Positions 52,030 through 60,576 of a DNA stretch of 64,000 nucleotides are shown here, one piece after another. Source of the DNA: Rhizobium indicum (GTDB taxonomy: Bacteria > Pseudomonadota > Alphaproteobacteria > Rhizobiales > Rhizobiaceae); contig NZ_CP054021.1 of NCBI RefSeq assembly GCF_005862305.2, forward strand, positions 4,319,501-4,383,500, in the 5' to 3' direction. Each line of letters opens with the position of its first letter. The first letter of the stretch is position 1. Both the position numbers and the translations under genes were made by a program. The notes beneath the pieces are model-generated. The model saw only the letters and a list, made by a program, of their open reading frames with translations, searched no databases and was not told the DNA's origin.

Positions 52030-54333
52030 ATGAAATCGTTTTTTGCTTACCCGTCATCTCAATCGGAAGTCGTCAAGGTCATACGGTCAGCAAAAGACCA
52101 GCTTGCCCGAAGCGGACTGCAATTCGATATCCAATTGTGGGAAGAAAACGAAATTTGCGGGCGTCCGCTGACTTCGCCGATTTTCGAGGGAATTAAAGAC
52201 GCCGACTTTCTGATCGCCGATATAACCTCTCTGAACTTCAACGTTACCTTCGAGATCGGGTATGCGATCGGTTTGGGAAAACGGGTCTATCTCACCAGGA
52301 ACTCGAATTTCCGCAGAACCGGCGACCTGATCGACAAGATTGGCATCTTCGACACGCTGGGCTTCCAATCCTACGCGGACCAGGATGATCTCAAGAAGCT
52401 GATCGCCGGATTTGATGGCAGCTACCCCATTCCGTTGCGAACGGTCCTCAACGTCCGATCTCCCGTTTACCTTCTGAGAACACCCCAATCGAATTCGTCC
52501 GAGCTTGCGATTATCAGCCGGGTCAAAAAGGCCAGGCTTGGTTTCAGGGCATATATGCCTTCGGATGATCCGCGATTGTCCGCGTCGCAAGCGATAGACG
52601 ACGTCTCGGCGTGCTTCGGCGCGATCATAACGCTTCTGCCGCTCGATTTCGCGGATGCCGAAGTCCACAATATTAGGGCCGCCTTCGTCAGCGGACTTGC
52701 CCTCGGCATGGGGAAGCTTACGACCATCCTGCAGCCGAGAACGGGTCCGGCCCCGCTCGACGTTCGCGACATCGTCAAAACTGTCGCCTCCGACGATCTG
52801 ATCACCGAAATCATTGGGGAGTTCGCACTGGACGTCACGGAGCGGCTCCAGGCCGACGACCCGCTGCCTCTTCCAAAGGGCAATTTCCTGGCCGAGATGT
52901 CCATCGGCGACCCAGTGGCAGAGAACGAATTCCAGACCCTCGGGAGCTACTATCTGCGGACCGATCAGTTTCAACGCGCGTCTCGCGGCGAGGTCAACCT
53001 AGTCGTTGGCCGCAAGGGTGCCGGCAAGACGGCACTGTTTTCCCAGCTTCGTAATGCGAAGCGTAACAATGTTCAGAATATCGTCGTTGATCTCAAGCCT
53101 GAAGGCTACCAGCTGATCCGCCTCAAAGAAGACGTTCTCGATTATCTGGCCGACGGTGCGCGAATGCACCTGATCACAGCGCTCTTCGAATACGTGTTTT
53201 ATCTGGAAATTTGCTACAAACTCCTCGAGAAGGATCAGGATCGACACCTCCGTGACCCCCGGTTGTACGAGCTCTACAATAATCTCCAGGAAGTCTACAA
53301 AAGCGGCGCGGCGGGCGAGGGCGACTTCTCGGAGCGCCTTCAGGGTCTTTCCCGCGACTTGGCAGCATCGTTTCAGAAGCGCTTTGGGACCACCTCGGAT
53401 CAGCGGCTAACTGCAGCGGAGGTGACGGAGCTGATCCATAAACACAACATACGCGACATCCGGAAAGCCATGTCGGACTATCTGAGCGTCAAGGAAAGCG
53501 TGTGGGTGCTCTTCGACAACCTCGACAAGGGATGGTCGTCACACGGATTGACCGATGACGACATCCTTATCCTGCGAGGCTTGATTGACGCCGCGCGGAA
53601 AATCCAGCGGCAGATGCAATCGGAGAGGCACGACTTCAATTGCGTAGTGTTTGTTCGCAACGATGTTTACCAGCTCCTTGTCGAGGCGTCCTCAGATTAC
53701 GGCAAGGAGAGCCGCGCAACTTTGGACTGGACGGATTCGGACTTGCTGCGCGAGATGTTGCGCAAACGGCTGATCTATAACTCGCTTCCTGATTCAACGC
53801 CGTTCGAACGGGTCTGGGCGCAAATCTGCATTTCGCACTACCAAGGCGAAGAAACCAGCCAGTTCATCATCGATCGATCTTTGATGCGTCCACGTAATCT
53901 GATTAAGCTGCTGAGCCACTGCCGCGGCTTTGCGGTCGGCATGGGGCGGGCGCGGATCGAAGAGGTCGATTTTGAGAAGGGACTCAAGGCCTATTCACTG
54001 GACCTCATCACCGAGGCCGATCAGGAACTCACCGACATTATCGGTCGTGACACCAACCTAATCTACCATTTCATCGGCGAGGGCGAGACCTTCACGGCCA
54101 CACATCTCAAGGAGATTTTGGTGGGCGGAGGAATCAGCCAGGAGCAGCTGGAGAGCGTCACGAACTTCATGCTTTACTACGGATTCCTCGGAGTGAAAAT
54201 CGGAGCCAATACCCCCAAGTTCATCTTCGACGTGGCCTACGACATGAAGCTGATCGGCGTTCTGATCATGAAGGCAAAGGAAGACATGGTCTACGTGCTC
54301 AACCCGGCCTTCCATGCGGGGTTGAATTTCTAA
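52030..54333 (+). CDS. Tandem TIR/deoxyribosyltransferase-like domain fused to P-loop NTPase; candidate defence protein
   Basis: 767 residues from ATG 52030, with GAGGAG nine bases upstream. Residues 1-95 look like a TIR/nucleoside deoxyribosyltransferase fold (SFFAYPSSQSEV, then DADFLIADITSLNFNVTFEIG). A weaker second copy covers about 150-240 (IDDVSACFGAIITLLPLDFADAEVHNIRAAFV). From 290 an NTPase follows: Walker A GRKGAGKT (about 326), Walker B VWVLFDNLDKG (about 491), and a helical C-terminus. Sensor-effector fusions of this sort are common in anti-phage immunity, where the TIR-like part degrades NAD or makes signals. Function here is inference. Confidence 0.7.
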   Translation: MKSFFAYPSSQSEVVKVIRSAKDQLARSGLQFDIQLWEENEICGRPLTSPIFEGIKDADFLIADITSLNFNVTFEIGYAIGLGKRVYLTRNSNFRRTGDLIDKIGIFDTLGFQSYADQDDLKKLIAGFDGSYPIPLRTVLNVRSPVYLLRTPQSNSSELAIISRVKKARLGFRAYMPSDDPRLSASQAIDDVSACFGAIITLLPLDFADAEVHNIRAAFVSGLALGMGKLTTILQPRTGPAPLDVRDIVKTVASDDLITEIIGEFALDVTERLQADDPLPLPKGNFLAEMSIGDPVAENEFQTLGSYYLRTDQFQRASRGEVNLVVGRKGAGKTALFSQLRNAKRNNVQNIVVDLKPEGYQLIRLKEDVLDYLADGARMHLITALFEYVFYLEICYKLLEKDQDRHLRDPRLYELYNNLQEVYKSGAAGEGDFSERLQGLSRDLAASFQKRFGTTSDQRLTAAEVTELIHKHNIRDIRKAMSDYLSVKESVWVLFDNLDKGWSSHGLTDDDILILRGLIDAARKIQRQMQSERHDFNCVVFVRNDVYQLLVEASSDYGKESRATLDWTDSDLLREMLRKRLIYNSLPDSTPFERVWAQICISHYQGEETSQFIIDRSLMRPRNLIKLLSHCRGFAVGMGRARIEEVDFEKGLKAYSLDLITEADQELTDIIGRDTNLIYHFIGEGETFTATHLKEILVGGGISQEQLESVTNFMLYYGFLGVKIGANTPKFIFDVAYDMKLIGVLIMKAKEDMVYVLNPAFHAGLNF

Positions 54334-54750
54334 GGACGACGCGGGGCAGGCGTAGAGGGCGCGTCGCGCCCCAATCGAACTCCCCGGGATGTTTGTCGGT
54401 TTCTGTCATCGGGCGAAGTGCGCGGCATCTCCGGTAAGTCGATCCGGAACTCCAACCAAGCGGTTATGAGCCGCAGTCACCAACTAAGCCGAGGCTCCGG
54501 ACCAACCGCCATATAGCGGACGGCCGCCGTCGACCCTTCCGCCCGATACCAATCGCTTTCGAGCAGGCAATTGGGTTCGTCCTCTCGGACGCCGGGGGGG
54601 CGTTGGTCTCGGACTTTGCCATGTGGAAGTAGATGGCCTTCCGCTCTGCAGCGTCAACGGCTACGCCAGGGCGGTAGGACTTATGCGCTACGGCTTCGCG
54701 TTTCGATCTTGCGTTGGCGTTGCAGGATCTGGGGGCCAAAGCTTTGGCAG
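54334..54750. other. Intergenic region with a doubtful short frame on the minus strand
   Basis: About 415 bases between the NTPase gene and the gene downstream of ku. A 91-residue minus-strand frame (54464-54739) contains KSYRPGVAVDAAERKAIYFH, which is protein-like, but its end is low-complexity and a run of seven C/G could mark a frameshift. It may be a gene remnant. No RNA gene or terminator is clear. Confidence 0.3.
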
Positions 54751-55014
54751 CTAATGCCGGGTGTCCAGAAGTGGTTCGTCGTCGTCAAAGTTTCCATTGC
54801 TGGCGGCATCGTACGGGTTGATGCTCCGGCCGCCGCCACGCGTGCCATATGCCGTCAACTGAACCATGACCTCCTTCGCCCGCTCAATGGCCTCGTCTTC
54901 GCTTGCAGCGTGACCGTCCGCGACCTTGATCGAAACCTCTTCCCCGTCGTCGCCAACGAAATCTATCCGCCAGCCCGTTGTCTCGTGCGCAACCTTGGTT
55001 TCTAGCAAGTGCAT
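54751..55014 (-). CDS. Small acidic protein downstream of ku (unknown function)
   Basis: 87 residues from ATG 55014 (MHLLETKVAHETTGWRIDFV), four bases after the upstream Ku gene stops, with GGAAGG as ribosome site. The composition is acidic with a GGGRSINPYD tail. No family recognised. Its position as third gene of the ku operon suggests co-expression under stress. Confidence 0.65.
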   Translation of the reverse strand: MHLLETKVAHETTGWRIDFVGDDGEEVSIKVADGHAASEDEAIERAKEVMVQLTAYGTRGGGRSINPYDAASNGNFDDDEPLLDTRH

Positions 55015-55018
55015 GTGA

Positions 55019-55831
55019 CTACCCGGCCTTCCTGTCTTTGAGATCGGCCTCGACGCTCTTCCGGAGCGCATCCATGATGTTGAACACATTCGACTTCGGA
55101 GCGGCTTCGGCAGCTTTCCCCTTCGCCGTTTTTTTCGGTTTCAACGCCTTTTTCTTCTCGTCGATGAGCCGCAGCAGGCTGGTCTGAATGGGATCGCTGA
55201 CCATGTCCGGCGACCAGCGCGCGGTCTTCTGCTTGATGAGCTTCTGGACGAGCGGAATGAGATCGGGATCGGCCTGCTCGTCGATTTCCTCGAAGTAATT
55301 TTCCTCCGGCCGAACCTCGTCGCCGAAACGCAGCGTCCAGAGCACGATGCCTTCGCCGCGCGGCTCGAGGACAACGGCACGCTCTCGGCGGCCCATCACA
55401 AGCTTCGACACGCCGAAAACCTTGTCGGCCTTCATGGCATCCCTGATCACCGCAAATGCCTCGTTGCCGACGGCGTCGTCCGGCATCAGGTAATGCGGCT
55501 TCTCAAGGTAGATCCACTCGATGCTGTCGGCCGGGACGAACTTGTCGATGTCGATCGTCTTCACCGTGTCGAGCGCAACGGCATCCAGATCTTCCTCGGT
55601 GAGGATAACGTAGTCGTTCTCCCCGCGAGCGTAGCCCTTGGCTTCGTTCTCGTCCTTGACGGGCTTGCCCGTGACGGAATCGATGTACCGGGAGACGACG
55701 CGGTTGCCCGTCTCCTTGTTGAGTGTATGGAAGCGAACCTTCTCGCTTTCGCTTGTGGCCGGGGTCATAGCAACGGGGCAGGTGACCAGGGAGAGTTTGA
55801 GATAGCCTTTCCAGTAATATTTCGGAGCCAT
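55019..55831 (-). CDS. Ku protein, second copy of a tandem pair
   Basis: 270 residues with the bacterial Ku core: YYWKGYLKLSLVTCPVAM at the N-terminus, RFHTLNKETGNRVV, DDYVILTEEDL-type segment (NDYVILTEEDLDAV), the EKPHYLMPDD loop, and MVSDPIQTSLLRLIDEKKKA. A basic tail follows. Ku binds DNA ends as a ring and recruits LigD for end joining. It begins 11 bases after the first ku, so one operon. Two non-identical Ku chains of this type form heterodimers in Sinorhizobium (Ku3/Ku4), which may apply here. No ligD is in the window. Confidence 0.9.
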   Translation of the reverse strand: MAPKYYWKGYLKLSLVTCPVAMTPATSESEKVRFHTLNKETGNRVVSRYIDSVTGKPVKDENEAKGYARGENDYVILTEEDLDAVALDTVKTIDIDKFVPADSIEWIYLEKPHYLMPDDAVGNEAFAVIRDAMKADKVFGVSKLVMGRRERAVVLEPRGEGIVLWTLRFGDEVRPEENYFEEIDEQADPDLIPLVQKLIKQKTARWSPDMVSDPIQTSLLRLIDEKKKALKPKKTAKGKAAEAAPKSNVFNIMDALRKSVEADLKDRKAG

Positions 55832-55842
55832 GACCTATCTCC

Positions 55843-56751
55843 CTAGCTGGCTTTGCGCTGCGGGGCAGCCTTTGAAGCGGCGGACTTCGCTGCCGCCCCG
55901 CGCGCGGCGCGCTGCCTCCCAGTGCCAGTGTTAGCGTTGGCGGCAGTGCGTTTCGGGTTGTCCGCAGCGGCCTTCAACATGCCTGCGCTCTCGCGGAGCG
56001 CGGCCAGCAGATCGTTGGGCTTCGAGACCTGCACCTTCTTCGGCTTTGGAAGCGACTTGCCTTCCAGCTTCGCCTTCACCAGGTCCGCAAGGGCGGCTTC
56101 GTAGCGGTCATCGAAGGTCGCCGGATCGAACTCGCCCTTCTTGGTGCTGATGATGTGCTTGGCGAGATCGAGCATCTCGCCCTCGATCTTGAGCTTGGGC
56201 ATTTCCTCGAAAGCCTTTTCGGAGGAACGAACCTCGTAATCGTAGTTGAGCGTGCTGGCGATCAGGCCCTTGCCGTGCGGCCGTATCAGCACCGTACGCA
56301 TTCGACGGAACAGGACGGTGCGGGCGATGGCCGCGACCATCGACTTCTTCATCGCATCGCGGAGAGCCGCGAACGCGTCTCCGCCCATCTTGTCGGGCGT
56401 GAGGTAGTAGGGCTTGTCGAAGTAGACGTCGTCGACGTCGGAGCAGGGGATGAACGCCTCGATCTCGAGCGTCTTGTTGCTCTCAGGGATCGCGGCGGAA
56501 ACTTCCTCAGGATCGATGATGATGTACTGGCCGTTATCGATCTCGAAGCCCTTGGTCTGGGCTTCCTTTGGCACCGGATCCTCGGTCTCGCTGTCTATGA
56601 AGATGCGGTTGACCCGATTGCCCGTGGCCTTGTTGATGGTGTTGAAGGTGATGCGGTCGCTAGTCGAGGCTGCCGTGTAGAGAGCGACGCCGCAGCTTAC
56701 CTCACCGAACTTCAGAAAGCCTTTCCACTGTGCACGCTGTCCTGACGGCAT
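55843..56751 (-). CDS. Ku protein, first copy of a tandem pair
   Basis: 302 residues. The core is present (AQWKGFLKFGEVSCGVALY, TFNTINKATGNRVNR, YFDKPYYLTPDKMGGDAF, RHxLI-like RTVLIRPHGKGLIAST), followed by a long Lys/Ala-rich tail (from about 245) that probably binds DNA. It is the first gene of a ku-ku-small protein operon on the minus strand, led by an RpoE2-type promoter at 56785-56809. The start has GGAG upstream. Stress-controlled end joining is inferred from the promoter and from the rhizobial precedent. Confidence 0.9.
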   Translation of the reverse strand: MPSGQRAQWKGFLKFGEVSCGVALYTAASTSDRITFNTINKATGNRVNRIFIDSETEDPVPKEAQTKGFEIDNGQYIIIDPEEVSAAIPESNKTLEIEAFIPCSDVDDVYFDKPYYLTPDKMGGDAFAALRDAMKKSMVAAIARTVLFRRMRTVLIRPHGKGLIASTLNYDYEVRSSEKAFEEMPKLKIEGEMLDLAKHIISTKKGEFDPATFDDRYEAALADLVKAKLEGKSLPKPKKVQVSKPNDLLAALRESAGMLKAAADNPKRTAANANTGTGRQRAARGAAAKSAASKAAPQRKAS

Positions 56752-56784
56752 GACAAATTCTCCGAATCACTAATACGCGACTCA

Positions 56785-56809
56785 AAGACGTGTCAGGGTG
56801 ATTCGTTCC
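56785..56809 (-). promoter_or_regulatory. EcfG/RpoE2-type general stress promoter of the ku operon
   Basis: On the minus strand GGAAC (56809-56805) is followed by 18 bases and TT, an exact match to the Sinorhizobium RpoE2 consensus GGAAC-N18/19-TT. The expected start is about 25 bases before the first ku ATG. A dyad, GATTCGTT (56800) and AACGAATC (56817-56824), overlaps the -35 element and could be an operator. Confidence 0.65.
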
Positions 56810-56812
56810 GAC

Positions 56813-57007
56813 TCAAAACGAATCATTTTTCAATACTTTACGGAATTTCTCTCCCAAATTGATTCCGCCGTCTCCACTGGTCGAATTGCGCCCGGCAGTG
56901 GTGGAAAGCGGTGGCGATTGCTTAGTTCGAGAGCCGCAGCAACCTGCTTCCTCCAGCACCATGCTTAGGAATTCCGCAGCCGCTTCAAGCGCAGCATCAT
57001 GATCCAC
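56813..57007 (-). CDS. Short ORF upstream of ku, possible small protein
   Basis: 64 residues from GTG 57007 (VDHDAALEAAAEFLSMVLEEAG), with GGGAGA five bases upstream. The N-terminal half is an amphipathic helix with two Cys at its end; the rest is Ser/Gly-rich. It ends inside the dyad that overlaps the ku promoter. Protein-like composition is the only support; no family recognised. Confidence 0.4.
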   Translation of the reverse strand: MDHDAALEAAAEFLSMVLEEAGCCGSRTKQSPPLSTTAGRNSTSGDGGINLGEKFRKVLKNDSF

Positions 57008-57016
57008 TATCTCCCG

Positions 57017-57041
57017 GGAACCACCGGAATCGTTGTGAGTT
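57017..57041 (+). promoter_or_regulatory. EcfG/RpoE2-type general stress promoter of the DUF3606 gene
   Basis: GGAAC (57017-57021), 18 bases, then TT (57040-57041), ending 34 bases before the ATG at 57076. Same spacing as the ku promoter, opposite direction. Small stress genes of this family are typical members of the rhizobial general stress regulon. Confidence 0.65.
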
Positions 57042-57075
57042 TCTGCTGCGGACGTTCATTCCGAGGAGAAGCCCG

Positions 57076-57258
57076 ATGGCACAGACACCGACATCCCGCG
57101 GCCGCGCACAGGATCGAGCCCGCGTGGCCGGCGGCCAGGATCACGAGGTCAAGTACGAAGCAAAGAAGGAGGGCGTCTCGAAGGATGCCGTCAAGAAGGC
57201 CGTGAAGAGCGCTGGAAACTCACGGAAGAAGGTCGAGGCCGAGATTGGTCGCCGTTAG
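57076..57258 (+). CDS. DUF3606 family small stress-type protein
   Basis: 60 residues, basic (MAQTPTSRGRAQDRARVAGG), with VSKDAVKKAVKSAGNSRKKVE, the DUF3606 motif. The start is supported by GAGGAGAAG. It has its own RpoE2-type promoter at 57017-57041. Function of the family is not known. Confidence 0.8.
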   Translation: MAQTPTSRGRAQDRARVAGGQDHEVKYEAKKEGVSKDAVKKAVKSAGNSRKKVEAEIGRR

Positions 57259-57406
57259 GCGGCCGAGCGGCGTTGCCCTGTCCACGGACGAGGCAGGTCC
57301 CCGTGGATGTCCTGTCTTTCCTAGTCTGGATCATGGCGACGCCGCTGTGTCGTAACGAAGCAGTCATAGCCACGCAGGCCTGCCGCCTCCATGTCTGGGG
57401 TAACGC

Positions 57407-57643
57407 ATGTCCAAGTGCATACAGGAAGACCACCTGCTAATGTCGAAGGCGGTCCGTGAATGGTATCGGTACTACGAGGTGGAGTGGGACGATCAAGCGT
57501 CCTCGTTTTTGTGTGATGCCGCCATCGAACTCTACAACGAGGGCTGTCGCTCGGTAGAGGAGATGGCGACCGTTCTGATCGGCACTTACGTCGGGCTGGC
57601 CGCTACGCGCGTAAACGCGCCGTCTTCGAGCTCAGTGCATTGA
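57407..57643 (+). CDS. Small protein of unknown function
   Basis: 78 residues, or 67 if the second ATG (57440) is used. The sequence REWYRYYEVEWDDQASSFLCD, then AIELYNEGCRSVEEMATVLIGTYVG is protein-like and predicts three helices. No family recognised. It is convergent with the frameshifted gene at 57653-58487 by about ten bases. Confidence 0.55.
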   Translation: MSKCIQEDHLLMSKAVREWYRYYEVEWDDQASSFLCDAAIELYNEGCRSVEEMATVLIGTYVGLAATRVNAPSSSSVH

Positions 57644-57652
57644 CCGGCCAAT

Positions 57653-58487
57653 TCAGATCGGGCTGAACTCGACGAATTCGCACTGCATGTGATCCGACCG
57701 CGTCTTCATCCAGTCGTAGACATATTCCCCCTGGTCGATTGCCGAGCAGCTCATTCCAGGCAACACGGTACCGGATGGATTGGTCGCCGCTTTCCGAGCG
57801 ATGTACCGCCAGAACATGCCCGAGGTTTCGGACTGGTCCTTCTCGATACGAGAGAGTTGGACGACACCGCATGGACCTTCGGGATGATACGACCCAAGCT
57901 CCACCATTCGTGAAGTCGGAGATCCAGACGAACTCCTGCGTGAACGGGTTCGAGCTGACCTGGCAGGTCCGAAGATCCTTCGCGTGGTCGGCCCTGGTGA
58001 TCTTCAGGAAGTTCTCCTCGGTCGGATGATCGCACATGCCTGCGAGAGCGCGGAACGTGTCGAGCATACTGGGGTTCGCCTTCGCGTCCTCTCGCAGACG
58101 GACCATGCCTTCCTTAAACTTCGCGGCATCCGTCGCGATTCCAGGATTGCGGGCGAGGGCGTCATCAATGGAAATCTGACCGGTGGCCATGCCGAGCCAC
58201 GCGCCCATCATGTTGCATTCCTTGGGATCGGAGAATTCCTTCACAGCACCCGGATAGTTCTTGCGAGCTTCGTCGAGCTTCTTTTCCAGATCGGCTGCCT
58301 TCGCCTTCTTGCGAACAGCCGTCTGAAGGAACTCGCACCGGAGGCGCTGCTGGCCCGCCTGAAGCTTGCAGCTATACGTCAGCGAGGAATCCTCCTGCTG
58401 GTTATAGAGCATGCCATTGGTGGGATAGTCTGTGGCGACGGCATCGAACGCCACCATTCCAACTGCAAGCATTATCAGCGTTTTCAT
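57653..58487 (-). pseudogene. Exported protein gene with a frameshift
   Basis: Starts MKTLIMLAVGMVAFDAVATD, a signal peptide, and continues with a Cys-containing mature part (SLTYSCKLQAGQQRLRCEFL, SDPKECNMMGAWLG, RTCQVSSNPFTQEFVWISDF). Near 57905 the sequence breaks: the natural continuation (ELGSYHPEGPCGVVQLSRIE, later MQCEFVEFSPI) lies in another frame and ends at 57653, while the original frame reads Arg-rich junk to 57603. Either a real mutation or a sequencing error. Family not recognised. Confidence 0.7.
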
Positions 58488-58705
58488 CGATTTTCCCCCG
58501 TGCTCAACTTTGCTCCGGCAGGAAGGGGAATTCAAGCCTCAGGACACGCCGCATCTTGTGACCTACTAAGGTTCAACGGATCCTTGCCACGACTCGTTCT
58601 GGTGTCTAGCTTTCGGTGCTCGCGCTGTCGCGCCGTTGCATAGGCCGCTTCGCTGCCGCAACATTGTCTCTGGGCATGCTCTTCCTGAACTGACGAGGAC
58701 TCGAC

Positions 58706-58906
58706 ATGCTTGCCGAACGTCATATGACACCGGAATCCAACCCCGTCGACGCAGCGATGGCCTGGCACGGAGGGGATCCGCGCGCAACCATCGATGCTCT
58801 GCTCAAGGATCGTGAACGGCTGTGCGAACAGCTCGCAATCGCTCGGGCATGTATCAGCAAAGGTTATACGCGCGGTTGGCTGCCCGGCGCTGAATTCGAG
58901 GGATGA
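58706..58906 (+). CDS. Small protein of unknown function, upstream partner of 58903-59238
   Basis: 66 residues from ATG 58706, with GAGGA upstream. HGGDPRATIDALLKDRERLC and EQLAIARACISKGYTRGWLPG are helical and end in a polar tail. The next gene starts within its last codon (ATGA-type overlap), which supports both being real and translated together. No family recognised. Confidence 0.6.
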   Translation: MLAERHMTPESNPVDAAMAWHGGDPRATIDALLKDRERLCEQLAIARACISKGYTRGWLPGAEFEG

Positions 58907-59238
58907 TGACGATAACTGCGGAGACGAGCAGCGTCCCGGGGTTCGTCGCAGAACTCGTAAGGGCGGCGAATGAAGTCGACCGCCTGACCGCGAGCGAAAT
59001 CGAGAGCTTGTTGGTTCGTGCGATGACCACGGTGCGCGATCTGCGCGAACAAGCTGGCATCCCTGGAAGTGGTACCGAACACGATGCAATCGTCCGTCTG
59101 GACATCGCGGCAAAAGGCGTCGTCACATTTTCCCAAACGAATATCTCGGCATCCCTTCGGGAAGCCGCAGATTTGGTCCGAACACTCTGGATCATCGTCG
59201 ACAGTGGGACGGTTGTGACCTTAAAGCCGTCTCGGTAA
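58903..59238 (+). CDS. Hypothetical protein, second gene of a two-gene unit
   Basis: 111 residues, mostly helical and acidic (SSVPGFVAELVRAANEVDRL, then EIESLLVRAMTTVRDLREQ). No signal peptide and no membrane segment. It overlaps the preceding gene by four bases. I do not recognise it. Confidence 0.55.
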   Translation: MMTITAETSSVPGFVAELVRAANEVDRLTASEIESLLVRAMTTVRDLREQAGIPGSGTEHDAIVRLDIAAKGVVTFSQTNISASLREAADLVRTLWIIVDSGTVVTLKPSR

Positions 59239-59400
59239 ACCAACAGCGATCGTCCTTGATCGAGTTCAGTGCGACCCAGGCTAGTAGCTCCCCGGGTCAT
59301 GGGGCCGGCCGTTGCGATGGACATGGGGTTCTTGCGACTGATCGTTTGTCCGAAGAGAGCACGGCGAAGATGTCCTTGACGCGAGACCGGACGTAGAGCG

Positions 59401-59754
59401 CTATTGCGCACCCAGTTTCCAACTATCCCCGGATGGGCAGGCCACGCCGTTGAAGCGCGTGATGCCGTCGAGAGATTGCCGACTGGTTACAAAACCGCGA
59501 CATCCGTCAGGCCCATCGTTACTGGCATCGATCTGTTCGATAACACCCGCGCTGCCCGTCGATGGGTTCGCCCAAGCAAGCGCCGTTGCACCGACGGCAC
59601 TGTGACCCACCGTATCTGCGATCACGGCTTGATCGGTCAAAGGCGTCTGGTGCTGAATTGCTGACTGGGCGAGGGGCGTCTCAAGCGGGTCGATATGCGA
59701 GCATGCCGCCAAAGCCGCGATACTGATTGCCGAGATGGAGTGCTTCAGATTCAT
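59401..59754 (-). CDS. Lipoprotein of unknown function
   Basis: 117 residues. The signal MNLKHSISAISIAALAACSH ends in the lipobox LAAC (Cys 18), so it is lipid-anchored. The rest (GATALAWANPSTGSAGVIEQ, DGCRGFVTSRQSLDGITRF, CPSGDSWKL) resembles the short surface-antigen-like lipoproteins of rhizobia. Two Cys may form a disulfide. Confidence 0.8.
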   Translation of the reverse strand: MNLKHSISAISIAALAACSHIDPLETPLAQSAIQHQTPLTDQAVIADTVGHSAVGATALAWANPSTGSAGVIEQIDASNDGPDGCRGFVTSRQSLDGITRFNGVACPSGDSWKLGAQ

Positions 59755-60026
59755 CGGTCGGATAAAGCGCTTTGCTTATTGTGTTTCAAGTTACTTATGG
59801 TTCACGATGTTGCGAGGTCTGAAGAAAGCGCATCGCTTTGAGACGGCGCGAACGTGTTCTCCAAAGGGGCAAGAGACCTTCAATGAGCACGGCCGGACAA
59901 TGATCTCTCCGCGTTTGAACCGTTCGCGACGATTACCTCTATGACCAAGTCTCCGTTGCTCGTTCAGCCGACACTCATTAATCTCGCCGTCTGACCGAAA
60001 GGTCATTATTGAAATGCAGCGATTCG

Positions 60027-60476
60027 ATGGCCATTCTCTTCAAAACAACAATCAGCGAAAACTCGGCATTCGCGATGATCGAACGGTCACTGTCAGGCCC
60101 TTACCAATATGACGGTTACCTCAATGTCGTTCGCGATGCGGGCGAGACGGCATTGTCTTGGGGGCCGGCAATGCATGCCGAGGAGTTCAAGGCAGAGGTC
60201 AGCCAAATCCTACGGCAGACTTGGGATGCTGCCCGCTTCTGGGTCATCTATGAGCGCCGCGACGACCGGGGGGATCCAAAAGGGACTGAGATCCGTAACG
60301 CGGCTTTCCGCCTGACGCGCGGATACAGCGGCGTTATCGTTGTCACGCTCAGCCTCCTTGGCAAGCGCGACAGCGCCAATGACCTGGAACTCGTCTTCGT
60401 CTGCTTCGAGCAGGATTTTCACAGAAGAAATTTTCGCGTGCGCTACGAGGGCAAGCCAATACCAAACCAGGATTGA
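60027..60476 (+). CDS. Hypothetical cytoplasmic protein
   Basis: 149 residues from ATG 60027 (MAILFKTTISENSAF); an in-frame TTG-type extension exists but has no ribosome site. The protein is mixed alpha/beta and soluble (LSGPYQYDGYLNVVRDAGE, ARFWVIYERRDDRG, VFVCFEQDFHRRNF). No family recognised. Located between the lipoprotein and permease genes. Confidence 0.55.
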   Translation: MAILFKTTISENSAFAMIERSLSGPYQYDGYLNVVRDAGETALSWGPAMHAEEFKAEVSQILRQTWDAARFWVIYERRDDRGDPKGTEIRNAAFRLTRGYSGVIVVTLSLLGKRDSANDLELVFVCFEQDFHRRNFRVRYEGKPIPNQD

Positions 60477-60576
60477 TGTTGCTCTTCTGAACGCGCAACG
60501 GCGTGCGGCGATTTGTCGGCGGCATTGGACGAGAGGCTCGGCCGGACTCAGGCTTGGGGGCTAAGGCGACCTGAAC

